Below, in pieces: positions 24,865-33,708 of a stretch of DNA of 64,000 nucleotides. Location: positions 35,147 through 99,146 of the forward strand of contig CADEGH010000021.1 of the NCBI GenBank assembly GCA_902826835.1, read 5' to 3'. Under the pieces are notes generated by a model, which was not told the DNA's origin, made no database searches, and saw only the letters and a program-made list of their open reading frames with translations. Each line of letters begins with the position of its first letter. Position 1 is the first letter of the stretch. Source of the stretch: an uncultured bacterium (GTDB lineage Bacteria; Planctomycetota; GCA-002687715). Position numbers and translations under genes: made by a program.

Positions 24865-27474
24865 ATGAGTTCCGAATCGAGACAATCGGAGGAGCAAGGC
24901 TCCCGCGTTTCTGCCGAAGCCCACTGGCCCTGGCGGCTGTTTGCGATTGCCCTCATCCTCGGGGGCTCGGGAGTGGGCTACTGGTTCTTGGCCACTGATC
25001 GCCGGGAACTGTGGTCCACCTACGGGTCCTCGGAGCGCGCCGACCTGACCACCTCCCTCGTCTCACCCGTGCGCGCGCCCGTCGAGGCCTCTGCCCGTAC
25101 CTTTGCCAATGAAGAGCCGTCCGTCCTACGGGCCACCGGATTTCTCCTCGAACTCAAAGAAAAGGGAAGCGGCCGTGAGCTGGCGTCTGGCTCGGTGCGA
25201 TTCCTCGACCTGAGTCACGGATTGGCTCCCGAAGCGGCGTTCGACGTGGCGCTGCATGGCGACTCCGGAGAGGGGCGATTTGGCGGAGTCAGGGAGTTCA
25301 TCGCCGACGAGCGGGGTCAGGTCTGGATTCCCCGATTCAAGGGGAGAGCCCGCGTGCTCGCCACCTGGCAGGGGCTCTCCACCCAGGCCGCTCTCAGTGC
25401 CGGAGACCAAGACCCGCTCCGCCTTGAGCTCTCGCCCGAGCCGGCCCGGCGCGTGCGCCTACGGAGTGCCGACGGTGGTCCGGTATTTGGTCTTCCGATT
25501 TCGGTTCGGGATGGCGATTCCCTGACCGACCTGTGGCGGGGCATGGTGACTGACCCGAGCGGTGAGTTGGTTCTGCCTTCCGGGCTCCCGGTGCGCAGGC
25601 CACGTGAGGCGCGCATCGGCTTGTCGATCCCAAGCTTCGAAATGATCACGGAGCCCTGGCCTGAACTCGAAGGTGGGGTGGTCGATATCGTCGTTCCGCC
25701 CCTCGGAAGTTTGCTCGTGCGTGTTCGTTCACTGAACTTGGGCGCCGACCTCGGATCCTTGGTGGCCTGCGCCAAGGCGAAGACCGACACGAGTCCGGAC
25801 CGCACTCCGCACTGGCTGTGGGCTCGGCCAACCCGCTTTGAGGACGGAACGGGCGCGCGGATTTGGGTGCCGCTGAACGGGCGCTTCGATGTTCGAGTGC
25901 AATCAAAGAAGAGCTATCGCCCGGTCGAGGTCGCGGTGGACGGTCCGACTATTCCGGGCCAAGAGATTTCCGTCGAGGTGGACCTGAACGCCCGCTACCC
26001 CGAGGTGATCGGCCGGATCCAGGATCCGCTCGGTCAGGCCTGGGCCCACACTCCGATTCGGGTGCACCTCATCACGCGATCCGCCGGGGGACGGGGAGTC
26101 GTCGCAGAGCCTCTCCAGAGCGACGAGGCCGGTCGATTCGTGTTGGCGCTCCGCGCCGCGTCCGCCGACACCGAAGAGCGGACCCTGGAAGCCTCGATTT
26201 TTGACCCCGACCGGGAACAAATCACCGGCTTCTGTTCGGTCGGAATCTCCAAGCCAGTAATTGGCCCCCATGACCTAGGCGATCTGCGCTTGGGACCGGC
26301 GCCCCTCCTGGTTTCGGGCTGGACCCAAGACGAACGAGGTAACCCGGTCAGGGGGGTGGTCGTCGCGATGGAATCCCGGTCCGCCGCCAACGATGGCCCG
26401 TGGTCCGGAGAATCCGAAGACACGGTCGTGTCTGATGCTCAGGGCCGCTTCGAGATACGGGGGCAATGCGATGGTCCGGCGCTGAGGCTCTTGGCGCGCC
26501 GAGCGGGTTTCCTTGGTTTGACCACTGAACCGCTGGTGCCCGGCGCCTTGGGTCTGCGACTCACCTTGCCAGGGGCAGCTTCGCTGGCGGGGCGCGTGCT
26601 CGTGGAGGAGGGCGTTGATGTTTCCCTATTATCGGTCGTGATGGAAACGCGCGGGAAGGGAGCCGCTTGGGACGTTCGCTCCCGCGTTCAACCGGCCCGC
26701 GACGGATCGTTCTTGGCGTGCGAACTGCCCAGGGGCCTCTACCGAGTGAGCGTGGTGCTCCCCGATGATGCGCGTGCGATCGCGGCCCTGGATGGAGTGG
26801 TGGTCGACGATTCCTCCGGACCGGACTCTCCACGGAGATGCGAGCTCGACCTGCGGGGCACGATCCAGTCGGTTCCGATCCACGTAGAAAGCGAAAGTGG
26901 CTCCGCCGTGTCTGACGCGTGGGTGCTCCTGCTGCCTAAGGACGACCAAGCTAGGGCTCGCTGGCAGCGCGTGCGCGATGGGCGGGCCCAGGTGATCTTC
27001 CGGCCCGGAAATCTCGCGGCGGCGGTCACGGCGCCAGGTCATGTGCCGGAGCTCCTTTCTGAGGTTTCGGGCCCGGTCAAAGTCAAGTTGCGCGCCGGGC
27101 ATCGGGTGGAGGTCCGGGTGTCGGGTGGAGGGGAGTCGGTCACCGCCCCACACGCGCTCGTGGGAAGGATCTGGCCCACCCAGACTCCTCCCGGCTGGCC
27201 TCCGGAGCTTCTTCCCAAGCAGGGAGCGATGGGGATTGCGGGGGAGCTGATTTTTGATGCCGAGGGTGTAGCCCAAGCGGTCGTACCGTGGCCCGGACCC
27301 TATCGCGCAAGTCTGGCGTTGCAGCGGCGAGGCGGAGGTCTGGAGTCCGCGGTGTCCGTGCCGGACTCCGGGCACGGCCGCTTCCAGGTGCAGGACTCGC
27401 CCCTGATGCAGCAGATCGAGCTTGCGGTCACGGCCGAGAACATGGCCGAGGCCAAGCGCGCGTTTCAGCTCTGA
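24865..27474 (+). CDS. Large membrane-anchored protein with carboxypeptidase-regulatory-like repeats
   Basis: The 869-residue protein has an uncleaved-looking N-terminal membrane helix (about residues 22-42, RLFAIALILGGSGVGYWFL), preceded by a short acidic cytoplasmic tail. The rest is a chain of beta-sandwich modules: repeated patterns such as VSGWTQDERGNPVRGVVVAM followed by VVSDAQGRFEIRG are typical of carboxypeptidase-regulatory-like/transthyretin folds. No catalytic motif visible. It follows the TraB-like gene by only 6 bp and is probably cotranscribed; the two may act together on the outer face of the cytoplasmic membrane. Confidence 0.65.
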   Translation: MSSESRQSEEQGSRVSAEAHWPWRLFAIALILGGSGVGYWFLATDRRELWSTYGSSERADLTTSLVSPVRAPVEASARTFANEEPSVLRATGFLLELKEKGSGRELASGSVRFLDLSHGLAPEAAFDVALHGDSGEGRFGGVREFIADERGQVWIPRFKGRARVLATWQGLSTQAALSAGDQDPLRLELSPEPARRVRLRSADGGPVFGLPISVRDGDSLTDLWRGMVTDPSGELVLPSGLPVRRPREARIGLSIPSFEMITEPWPELEGGVVDIVVPPLGSLLVRVRSLNLGADLGSLVACAKAKTDTSPDRTPHWLWARPTRFEDGTGARIWVPLNGRFDVRVQSKKSYRPVEVAVDGPTIPGQEISVEVDLNARYPEVIGRIQDPLGQAWAHTPIRVHLITRSAGGRGVVAEPLQSDEAGRFVLALRAASADTEERTLEASIFDPDREQITGFCSVGISKPVIGPHDLGDLRLGPAPLLVSGWTQDERGNPVRGVVVAMESRSAANDGPWSGESEDTVVSDAQGRFEIRGQCDGPALRLLARRAGFLGLTTEPLVPGALGLRLTLPGAASLAGRVLVEEGVDVSLLSVVMETRGKGAAWDVRSRVQPARDGSFLACELPRGLYRVSVVLPDDARAIAALDGVVVDDSSGPDSPRRCELDLRGTIQSVPIHVESESGSAVSDAWVLLLPKDDQARARWQRVRDGRAQVIFRPGNLAAAVTAPGHVPELLSEVSGPVKVKLRAGHRVEVRVSGGGESVTAPHALVGRIWPTQTPPGWPPELLPKQGAMGIAGELIFDAEGVAQAVVPWPGPYRASLALQRRGGGLESAVSVPDSGHGRFQVQDSPLMQQIELAVTAENMAEAKRAFQL

Positions 27475-27630
27475 GTTCGAGCGGAATTCCCGTCTGACGC
27501 CGGCGATGGCGCGGCGAAGTGACGGAAGCAGGGCGTCCGAGTCTGGTGGTTACGGACGAGGGCTTGGATCCGCAACCTCACTCCGGCGTCGCGGCCAGGC
27601 TCGACGGGGGGTGGGAAGCTCTCGGTGTCG

Positions 27631-27652
27631 GCCGACTCGAACCCGAGTCGGC
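27631..27652. terminator. Perfect 9-bp hairpin between convergent genes
   Basis: GCCGACTCG and CGAGTCGGC enclose a 4-nt AACC loop directly after the stop of the minus-strand peptidase gene and 157 bp past the plus-strand gene. It is likely a bidirectional terminator, although no T tract follows on either strand. Confidence 0.45.
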
Positions 27653-28732
27653 TCAAGGCTGCGAAATGGCGGCGCCGTGCACCATGAACGCCAGCACCTT
27701 CGCGCGCACGTAGTTCTCGGAAATCATGACCTTGCCGTCGAACGGGCCTCGATTCGGGCCGCCTGAGTCCTTCGCAACAAAAAAGCGGCGACCATCTTGG
27801 TGACGAGCCAAACCGATGACGTGCATGAGGTGGTCATCGGTCGTCTTGCCGTTTCGGAAGCCCTCGTCGCGGACCGCTTGGGTGACCGCTCCGTTTTTCT
27901 CGAGTTCATCGCTCAGCACTGCGATTCCATCTTTCGCGCGGAAGCCTCGTTCGGACACATCCAGATCGAAGACGACCGAGTACCCGGCTTTCAGACTCCG
28001 CTCGAGCGACCCCATGAAATCTTCGACCGCGACGTTGAGGTAATGGTCGTAGCCGAGCCAATTGTCCGGAACTTCGAGTTTCGCCTTGGTGCCTACCTCG
28101 GGGGCACCGAGGGACATCACTTCCACGTAAGCGTCGAGGGGGAGGCCGAGGACTTGATCCGTCCAGGCTCGAGGGGAGAGGGCTCCGGTGGGCCCTGACA
28201 CTTCGGTCGGCATGACTCCGAGATACGCATCCAGCACCGCTTGGACCGCGCGATGAAAGACTGCGCTGACCGGGGGGGCTCCTTCCCTGGTCGCTTCTTT
28301 GGCCAGGCTCTCGAGAATTCTGAACAGTTCCTGGTGGTCATGCTCCGGATGACCCTGCCGGAGGCCGGTGAAGGAGGCCGCCGGGACGAGTCCGTGTTCT
28401 CTCGCGACCCAAAGCACATCGTGCGAAAGCCCCCCCTCCGAGAATTGGGCTTTCCCCCCTGCGGCCACGTAGCGGCGCAGCTTCTCGGGGTACGTGTGCC
28501 GGGCGAGCCACGCCTCGGACAGGTCGATGTCCAGATTGTGCAGGCGCTTGGCTTCGCTCTCCAGGAACGAGACGGTGCTGAAGCTCCAGCACGTCCCGGT
28601 ACGGCCCTGGCTGATGCACGGAAGTGCGGGAAGTTCTGATTCTATGGCGAAGGGGCCAACGGTCCGGACGGCTGATTGACCATCGAGAGCGGTGGCAGCA
28701 AGGAGGAGGACACCGATGCAGGACATGCGCAT
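27653..28732 (-). CDS. Exported bleomycin-hydrolase-like C1 peptidase with altered Asn motif
   Basis: The 359-residue protein has a signal peptide (MRMSCIGVLLLAATALDG) and the peptidase C1B fold: Gln42 and Cys48 in SQGRTGTCWSFSTVSFLES, and His301 in DDHLMHVIGLA. Where papain-like enzymes have the NSWG catalytic-Asn motif, this protein reads KDSGG (Asp322), and the Trp is missing too. Bleomycin hydrolases are normally cytosolic; exported versions occur in some bacteria. Activity may be reduced or changed. The divergent tRNA-Val lies 78 bp upstream. Confidence 0.75.
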   Translation of the reverse strand: MRMSCIGVLLLAATALDGQSAVRTVGPFAIESELPALPCISQGRTGTCWSFSTVSFLESEAKRLHNLDIDLSEAWLARHTYPEKLRRYVAAGGKAQFSEGGLSHDVLWVAREHGLVPAASFTGLRQGHPEHDHQELFRILESLAKEATREGAPPVSAVFHRAVQAVLDAYLGVMPTEVSGPTGALSPRAWTDQVLGLPLDAYVEVMSLGAPEVGTKAKLEVPDNWLGYDHYLNVAVEDFMGSLERSLKAGYSVVFDLDVSERGFRAKDGIAVLSDELEKNGAVTQAVRDEGFRNGKTTDDHLMHVIGLARHQDGRRFFVAKDSGGPNRGPFDGKVMISENYVRAKVLAFMVHGAAISQP

Positions 28733-28771
28733 GGCCGCATCGTAGCGGCTGCCGAGGGAGGGGGCCTCATC

Positions 28772-28800
28772 TTGAAGTCTCCGGAGGAGCGGCGTAAAAA
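28772..28800 (+). promoter_or_regulatory. Promoter of tRNA-Val
   Basis: TTGAAG (28772-28777), 17-nt spacer, TAAAAA (28795-28800); the tRNA begins 11 nt further on. Confidence 0.55.
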
Positions 28801-28810
28801 GCGCCCCGCC

Positions 28811-28884
28811 GGGCGACTAGCTCAGTTGGTTAGAGCGCCGTTCTCACACAGCGGAGGCCACTGGTTCGAGTCCAGTGTCGCCCA
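28811..28884 (+). tRNA. tRNA-Val (anticodon CAC)
   Basis: The 74-nt cloverleaf has acceptor GGGCGAC/GTCGCCC, D-stem GCTC/GAGC with loop AGTTGGTTA, anticodon stem CCGTT/AGCGG (one G-T pair) with loop CTCACAC, T-arm ACTGG-TTCGAGT-CCAGT and discriminator A. Anticodon CAC reads GTG. CCA not encoded. Confidence 0.95.
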
Positions 28885-28890
28885 TCGGTC

Positions 28891-28923
28891 GGGGGGGGGG
28901 CTTGTCCCCCCCCTTGCTTTTTT
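28891..28923 (+). terminator. Terminator of tRNA-Val
   Basis: A run of ten G pairs with a run of eight C across a CTTGT loop, then TTGC and TTTTTT. It begins 7 nt after the tRNA. Confidence 0.75.
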
Positions 28924-28958
28924 CCAAGTTTTGGTTTCCTGAAACGTCTGCAGCCCCT

Positions 28959-28970
28959 ACGCTATAGCGT
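28959..28970. promoter_or_regulatory. Perfect 12-bp palindrome ACGCTATAGCGT
   Basis: A perfect palindrome 52 bp upstream of the next exported-protein gene. It contains TATAGC, which may be the -10, so a dimeric regulator could bind over the promoter. No convincing -35 at 16-18 nt. Confidence 0.3.
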
Positions 28971-29022
28971 GCCGATGGTGGTCATCCGAGACTGCCTGAG
29001 CTCGATGATGGAGGGTCGGGAA

Positions 29023-30846
29023 ATGTCTAACCAGTACTTCGCGACGATTTCGATCGCGGTCACCGTGCTTGTCATGGGGGCGCCCCGGGCTCCGAGCCAA
29101 GAGCTCGTGCGGCTTCCGCTCAGCGCCCCGCTTTCGACGGTCATCGAAGGTTGCGCGTTCAGCGACGGAATCGGCGCCAGCTTTTTCTCGGCGGATGCGA
29201 TCCTGACGTGGCCCAACTTCCGAGGCCAGAACCCCGGTAACGCCACTTCGATCGGATTGTCGGGCACTTCGGCGCCCGCTACCACCTGGATGAAACTCAC
29301 CGAGTCGACCGCGGCTTACCTGGCGGTCGGTGCGGATGGTCTTGAGGCCACTGCGGATGACCAGCTCATTCTCGTGTCCGGACTTCCCAGCGCGCCGGTG
29401 CTGCGTCCCACGAATGTGTTGGGGCTACAGTGGCCCTTGGTGCCCGTGAACGAGACCACCGCTGTAGGGGTGCGCGCGAGCGGGTTCGTGGTGGTCCGAT
29501 TCGATAGCGGTGTCGGGAGTGCGTCCCAGTCGTTCGTACCTACCGGCACGTCGATCGAGCTCTCGTCCGCCTCAGGCGTCTATTCCCTCAATGATCAGGC
29601 GGTGGTTGCGATCGACCGCGGCTTGGATGGAGTATTCGGAACCGGCGACGAGGACCTCGTGATCCTGGCCGGACTCCAGGGGAACAATTGGTTCATCCTT
29701 CGCCGGAGCCTCCCGCCTGGTCCTCCGGTGCGCGGCTTCTCCGTGACTCCCTCGGGCGTCGGCGTCTTGATGCTGGATTCCGCCCTGCCCCAAGTTGATT
29801 TGTACATCGTGGAAGGTCTCAGCACGACACCGGTGTATGCACCCTTCTCCGTGCAATCTCCGGTTCTCGGGCTACCGCTGTTCGCCGAGGTCAAGCCCGG
29901 GCCGCGGGACTCCATTTTGGTCAGTTGCTTCGACGACTTCGGACCAGGAGCCGGACGAACTCTCGTGTCTCGCCTCTCCAGTGTCCCCACTTTGGAGATG
30001 ACTTGGTACGACGACTTCAATTGTGGCTGCACCAGTGCCGTTCTCTCCGACCACGAAGTGGCTCGTTACAGCGCGGTCGTGACCAACGCCTTCGACATCC
30101 ATGAAACGACCTCTGGGCAGTCGCATCATTTGGCCCAGACCTGGACGAGCGGACTCGCCTTCTCGGTTCCCAACCGCGATGCTCTGGTCGCGGTAGGCGA
30201 CGGGGCTTCGAGAGGAGCGTTTCCTAGGATGACGGTTGGAGTGCATCGAGCACTTTGGTCATCCCCGGCGTTCTACTCGCAGGATTTGCCGGATGCCTGG
30301 GTAGGTGGCGGCAAAGGCGTGAATGGACAGGGCGTCCAGCCCGGCCTTTGGACCTTGAGCGAGGGACTCGCGGCCGTTTTTGTCAACAGCAACGGCCTCG
30401 CCTCCGGTCCGATCACCCACCTGCTCCTGATCAGCGCTCCCAGTGTGGCAAGCCTTGAGGAGGGGTCTCTGCTCGGCATGTCCCCCGTGGAACTGGGCGC
30501 GGACCTCCCTCCCACCGGATCCCCGACCCGCGTGTTGACGGTGGCCCTGCGAGTGCCGACGACTTGGCCGACTGCCGCGGGCGCGATCGGCGTCGCCTTC
30601 GATCGCTTGGAGCAGCCCCAATTCTTGCCGGCTCCTTTCTTCCCGTCCGACTCTCTGTTTTGGTTGAAGCCCGAGTCGCTCTTCGGGGTGGCATCGGTCA
30701 TCGTGAGCCTCGGACGGGCCGAGTCCTACGCGGACTTGAATCAAATCGTGCCGCAACTGATCGGTCGACCGATCTACCTCCAGGCCCTCGCCAATGACGG
30801 AGTGGCGCTCCACTCAAGCAACCTGTTGCTTCTGGTTGTGAGGTGA
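29023..30846 (+). CDS. Large exported protein of unknown family
   Basis: The 607-residue protein starts MSNQYFATISIAVTVLVMGAPRAPS, a signal peptide. The mature part is beta-rich, with repeated strands around AVGADGLEATADDQLILVSGL and AIDRGLDGVFGTGDEDLVIL: Gly/Asp-rich turns (GADGLEATADD, GLDGVFGTGDED) that look like calcium-type loops or beta-propeller blades. The C-terminal third lacks the domain of the 21-23 kb paralogues. ATG 29023 was chosen for a GGAGGG site 7 nt upstream. It overlaps the methyltransferase start by 4 bp (GTGA), an odd pairing of an exported protein with an rRNA-modifying enzyme. Confidence 0.6.
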   Translation: MSNQYFATISIAVTVLVMGAPRAPSQELVRLPLSAPLSTVIEGCAFSDGIGASFFSADAILTWPNFRGQNPGNATSIGLSGTSAPATTWMKLTESTAAYLAVGADGLEATADDQLILVSGLPSAPVLRPTNVLGLQWPLVPVNETTAVGVRASGFVVVRFDSGVGSASQSFVPTGTSIELSSASGVYSLNDQAVVAIDRGLDGVFGTGDEDLVILAGLQGNNWFILRRSLPPGPPVRGFSVTPSGVGVLMLDSALPQVDLYIVEGLSTTPVYAPFSVQSPVLGLPLFAEVKPGPRDSILVSCFDDFGPGAGRTLVSRLSSVPTLEMTWYDDFNCGCTSAVLSDHEVARYSAVVTNAFDIHETTSGQSHHLAQTWTSGLAFSVPNRDALVAVGDGASRGAFPRMTVGVHRALWSSPAFYSQDLPDAWVGGGKGVNGQGVQPGLWTLSEGLAAVFVNSNGLASGPITHLLLISAPSVASLEEGSLLGMSPVELGADLPPTGSPTRVLTVALRVPTTWPTAAGAIGVAFDRLEQPQFLPAPFFPSDSLFWLKPESLFGVASVIVSLGRAESYADLNQIVPQLIGRPIYLQALANDGVALHSSNLLLLVVR

Positions 30847-32291
30847 CGGCCAAGTCGACGGGGCCGAAACTTCTGCCGGCAATCGTGTCGGTTTCCGCCC
30901 TGGATGACCGAGGGCGAGGACTTGGCGAATTCGACGGGAAGGTCGTGGTGGTGCCACGGGGGCTTCCCGGGGATACCTGGGAAGTCCTCCTGAAGCGTCC
31001 GCGCAAGGGCGTGATGGAAGCTCGCCCCGTGCACCTTCTGCACGCCAGCGGTTCGCGAGTGGAGGCGCCCTGTCCGGTGGTGTCCCATTGCGGAGGTTGC
31101 CCTCTCCAGGTGATGGCCCCGGGCGCCAGAATCGACTGGTTACTCGCGCGAGCCGGTCGCACCCTGGCTTCGGCTGGGCTGACGCTGCCGCCGGGGGGCA
31201 TCGAGGCTTTCCCCTGCCGGCGAAGCTCCCGGTTTCGAAACAAGATGGAATTCAGCTTCGGCGCCGAGCGCTACATCCTGCCGGATGAGCCTCAGGGGTC
31301 GCCCCGGGACTTTGCCCTGGGCCTGCACGCCGCGGGACGATTTGATCGGGTCCTCGATCTCGACGACTGCCAAGTCGCGTTCGGCGGTGCGATGGACATT
31401 GTCGCCCGCGTGCGCGCACACCTGCGCGCGCTCGGAGTGCCTCCCCGCAATCCCAAGACCGAAACCGGTATCCTGCGCTATCTCTCGCTCCGCCACGGCG
31501 TGCGGACCGGGCAAACTCTCGTCAACCTCGTAACCAGTGTGGCCTGTCCCGAGGTCATGCAGTCGTTGGCAATCGAACTCAAGTCGCTTCCCGCTCCCGT
31601 TCACACCTTCGTGCAAAACGTGCAATCGCGCTCCGCCGACACGGCGTTGGGGGGCGAGGAACGGGTGTGGTTCGGATTCGGATCGATCGAGGAGCATCTG
31701 CTCGATCTTCGTTTTCAGATTTCGGCCAATTCGTTTTTTCAAACGAACACGGAGGGGGCGGAGTCGTTGGTTGGCTACCTACGGGAAGCGGCTGGTCTGA
31801 CTGGGCGCGAAGTGGTGTGGGATCTGTTTTCCGGCGGCGGCGTTCTCGGCCTGGCGCTTGCCAGCCGCGCTCGTTCCGTAGTGGGTTTCGAAATGGTCGC
31901 CCCCGCTTGCGCTGATGCGCGTCGCAATGCGGCACAGAACGGGCTCGACCGCGTGGAGGTCGTGGAGGGTGACGTCCTCGCATCCCTGCGTTCTTCGGAG
32001 GGGAGGCCTCCGCCCGATCTGCTCATCGTCGATCCGCCGCGGGCGGGCTTGCATCCCGCCGCCCACGCGCCGATTCTCGCCCTGCCGGCCGCTCGCATGC
32101 TTTACGTCGCCTGCCACTTGCCGTCGGCGCAGCGATTCCTTCAGGACGCAACGACCGCGGGGGGATATCGACTATCGCGGGCGGCGCTCTTTGATCTCTT
32201 CCCCCATACTCCGCATGCGGAAGTCGTGCTGGTGCTGGATCACGCTTTGCGCGGCACTCGCTGCACCGACACGGTCTTCGCCTCGAATTGA
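30843..32291 (+). CDS. RlmD/RumA-type 23S rRNA (uracil-5)-methyltransferase family protein
   Basis: The 482-residue protein has an N-terminal TRAM-like OB domain (about 10-68), four [4Fe-4S] cysteines at 77, 83, 86 and 176 with the spacing of RumA, and a C-terminal SAM methyltransferase domain with SANSFFQTN, WDLFSGGGVLGLAL and IVDPPRAGL. Catalytic Cys424 and Glu460 (FPHTPHAE) are present. The motif around the nucleophile reads YVACHLPSA where the family usually has SCNP-T, so the conserved Asn is His here. The target uridine (U1939-type, or tRNA U54) is not decidable. The GTG start overlaps the upstream gene; the 3' end overlaps the convergent nuclease gene by 52 bp. Confidence 0.85.
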   Translation: MTAKSTGPKLLPAIVSVSALDDRGRGLGEFDGKVVVVPRGLPGDTWEVLLKRPRKGVMEARPVHLLHASGSRVEAPCPVVSHCGGCPLQVMAPGARIDWLLARAGRTLASAGLTLPPGGIEAFPCRRSSRFRNKMEFSFGAERYILPDEPQGSPRDFALGLHAAGRFDRVLDLDDCQVAFGGAMDIVARVRAHLRALGVPPRNPKTETGILRYLSLRHGVRTGQTLVNLVTSVACPEVMQSLAIELKSLPAPVHTFVQNVQSRSADTALGGEERVWFGFGSIEEHLLDLRFQISANSFFQTNTEGAESLVGYLREAAGLTGREVVWDLFSGGGVLGLALASRARSVVGFEMVAPACADARRNAAQNGLDRVEVVEGDVLASLRSSEGRPPPDLLIVDPPRAGLHPAAHAPILALPAARMLYVACHLPSAQRFLQDATTAGGYRLSRAALFDLFPHTPHAEVVLVLDHALRGTRCTDTVFASN

Positions 32292-33325
32292 GGCTTGCCC
32301 TGGTAGAGCGACACCTTGCCCGTCAAGAGGAGGAGATTGCCACTCTGGGCCTCGAGCCCGAGGCGCGCATGGTCTTCGGCGCTCCCGACGATCGCGAAGT
32401 CTTTGCGATCGCGGTGCGGAATGATGCGAATGTGGAGCTTTCCCTTTTCGATCAGTTCCGCCGGGGAACCCACCACCGTCACCGTCTCACCCGCCAGTTT
32501 CTCGAGCGCCGCCCAGTCCTCGTCATTGCCGAGGACAAAGAACTTTGGGGTCTTGGCCCGCAGTTCGCGGCAGGCCTCGAGATCGGCGTCCCGCTCTGAC
32601 CACCACGCGTACCGCGCCGCGTAGTCGGGGTAGGCTGGACAGGGTGGAGGACTGCCGTGGAGTCCCCGCTTGGCCTGCTTGGCTTCGGCCTCCGCCTGCA
32701 CGAATCGATCGTGGAGCCGACGGCTCCGACCGTACTTCACGAAGTAGGGGCTAAGCCCCTGGCGGACCAATTCCACGTTCACGTTGACCCAGCGTTCGCC
32801 TTTTTTCGCGAGGATATGGGCCAGCACTCGGCCGTGGGTATCGAGGACTCGTCCGGCCTCATCGGCCTCCAAGGTGACCTCTTTCACATCGGCCAAGAAC
32901 TCGGCGAGGAAAGTTTTCGCGGCCTCACCAAGGGGCGTTCCGTACTTGGGCGGACGCGCCGGATTGGTGCCAGCGGTTACGGTCCGCAGGTACTCGGCAA
33001 AATCGCGACGGGCCAGCTCTTTTTGGCCCGCGTCCTTGAACGTCTCCTCGGCATCGAGGCAGGTGAAGCGGACCGAGGATTTCTGGCCGTCGACGCGCAG
33101 CGTGTCGCCGTCGATCACACACGGGCGGTCGGTCGCCAGTGCGAACTTTCCGATGATGAGCGAGGGGTCGGCGATCGGCCCCTCCACGATGGAGGGCCCC
33201 TTTTCGAGGAGGGGGGCCGGCTCCACCCGCCAGGTCGAGGCAGGCGGGCTCTTCGGATCGGGAAGAGCGGCCTGGGAATACCCGAAAACGCCGAGGAAGG
33301 TCAGGGTGATCGCGAGGGCTCGCAT
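32240..33325 (-). CDS. Exported thermonuclease-family (SNase-like) nuclease with C-terminal OB-like domain
   Basis: The 361-residue protein has a signal peptide (MRALAITLTFLGVFGYSQA) and a staphylococcal-nuclease-like domain at about 60-235. The three catalytic residues are identifiable: Arg86 and Glu94 in SVRFTCLDAEE, and Arg166 in DTHGRVLAHI. VIDGDTLRVDG and NVELVRQGLSPYFVKYG are family motifs. Residues about 270-361 (KFFVLGNDEDW ... GKVSLYQGKPQFEAKTV) look like an additional OB-fold nucleic-acid-binding domain. It would degrade external DNA or RNA with Ca2+. The last 51 coding bases and stop overlap the convergent methyltransferase gene. Confidence 0.8.
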   Translation of the reverse strand: MRALAITLTFLGVFGYSQAALPDPKSPPASTWRVEPAPLLEKGPSIVEGPIADPSLIIGKFALATDRPCVIDGDTLRVDGQKSSVRFTCLDAEETFKDAGQKELARRDFAEYLRTVTAGTNPARPPKYGTPLGEAAKTFLAEFLADVKEVTLEADEAGRVLDTHGRVLAHILAKKGERWVNVNVELVRQGLSPYFVKYGRSRRLHDRFVQAEAEAKQAKRGLHGSPPPCPAYPDYAARYAWWSERDADLEACRELRAKTPKFFVLGNDEDWAALEKLAGETVTVVGSPAELIEKGKLHIRIIPHRDRKDFAIVGSAEDHARLGLEAQSGNLLLLTGKVSLYQGKPQFEAKTVSVQRVPRKA

Positions 33326-33387
33326 GGGGACAGGATACCGGACTCGCGGCTGCTATGAACTCGGGAGTCCCCGATCGGAGTTGATCC

Positions 33388-33708
33388 TTGCAGAATCTCA
33401 CCCCCCAAGATGTTCAGGCCCTGCTCCGGGAGCCACCAGCGGGGCTCGTCCTGCTGGACGTGCGCCAGCCCTGGGAGCACGAAATCGTCCACCTGCCGGG
33501 AGCGACCCTGATACCGATGCCGGACATCCCGCGTCGCGCCAAAGAGCTGGACGCGGCGGCCCCCGTCGTTGTGTACTGCCACCACGGGGTTCGAAGCGTC
33601 CAGGTTGGCATCTATCTCGAGCGCCTCGGATTTGTCGATGTGCGCAATCTGGACGGAGGGATCGAGGCCTACTCCACCGAGGTGGATCGGCGATTGGCTC
33701 GTTACTGA
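33388..33708 (+). CDS. Rhodanese-like sulfurtransferase domain protein
   Basis: The 106-residue single-domain rhodanese has VLLDVRQPWEHEIVHLPGA and the active-site loop YCHHGVRS with catalytic Cys64. GlpE/PspE-like proteins of this size move sulfane sulfur. The start is TTG at 33388. Divergent from the nuclease gene by 62 bp; its stop overlaps that of the convergent NUDIX gene by 7 bp. Confidence 0.88.
   Translation: MQNLTPQDVQALLREPPAGLVLLDVRQPWEHEIVHLPGATLIPMPDIPRRAKELDAAAPVVVYCHHGVRSVQVGIYLERLGFVDVRNLDGGIEAYSTEVDRRLARY

Noticed and set aside
21017..28884. Possible genomic island between two tRNA genes
   Set aside because: No integrase, direct repeats or compositional break; both tRNAs are intact with their own promoters and terminators.
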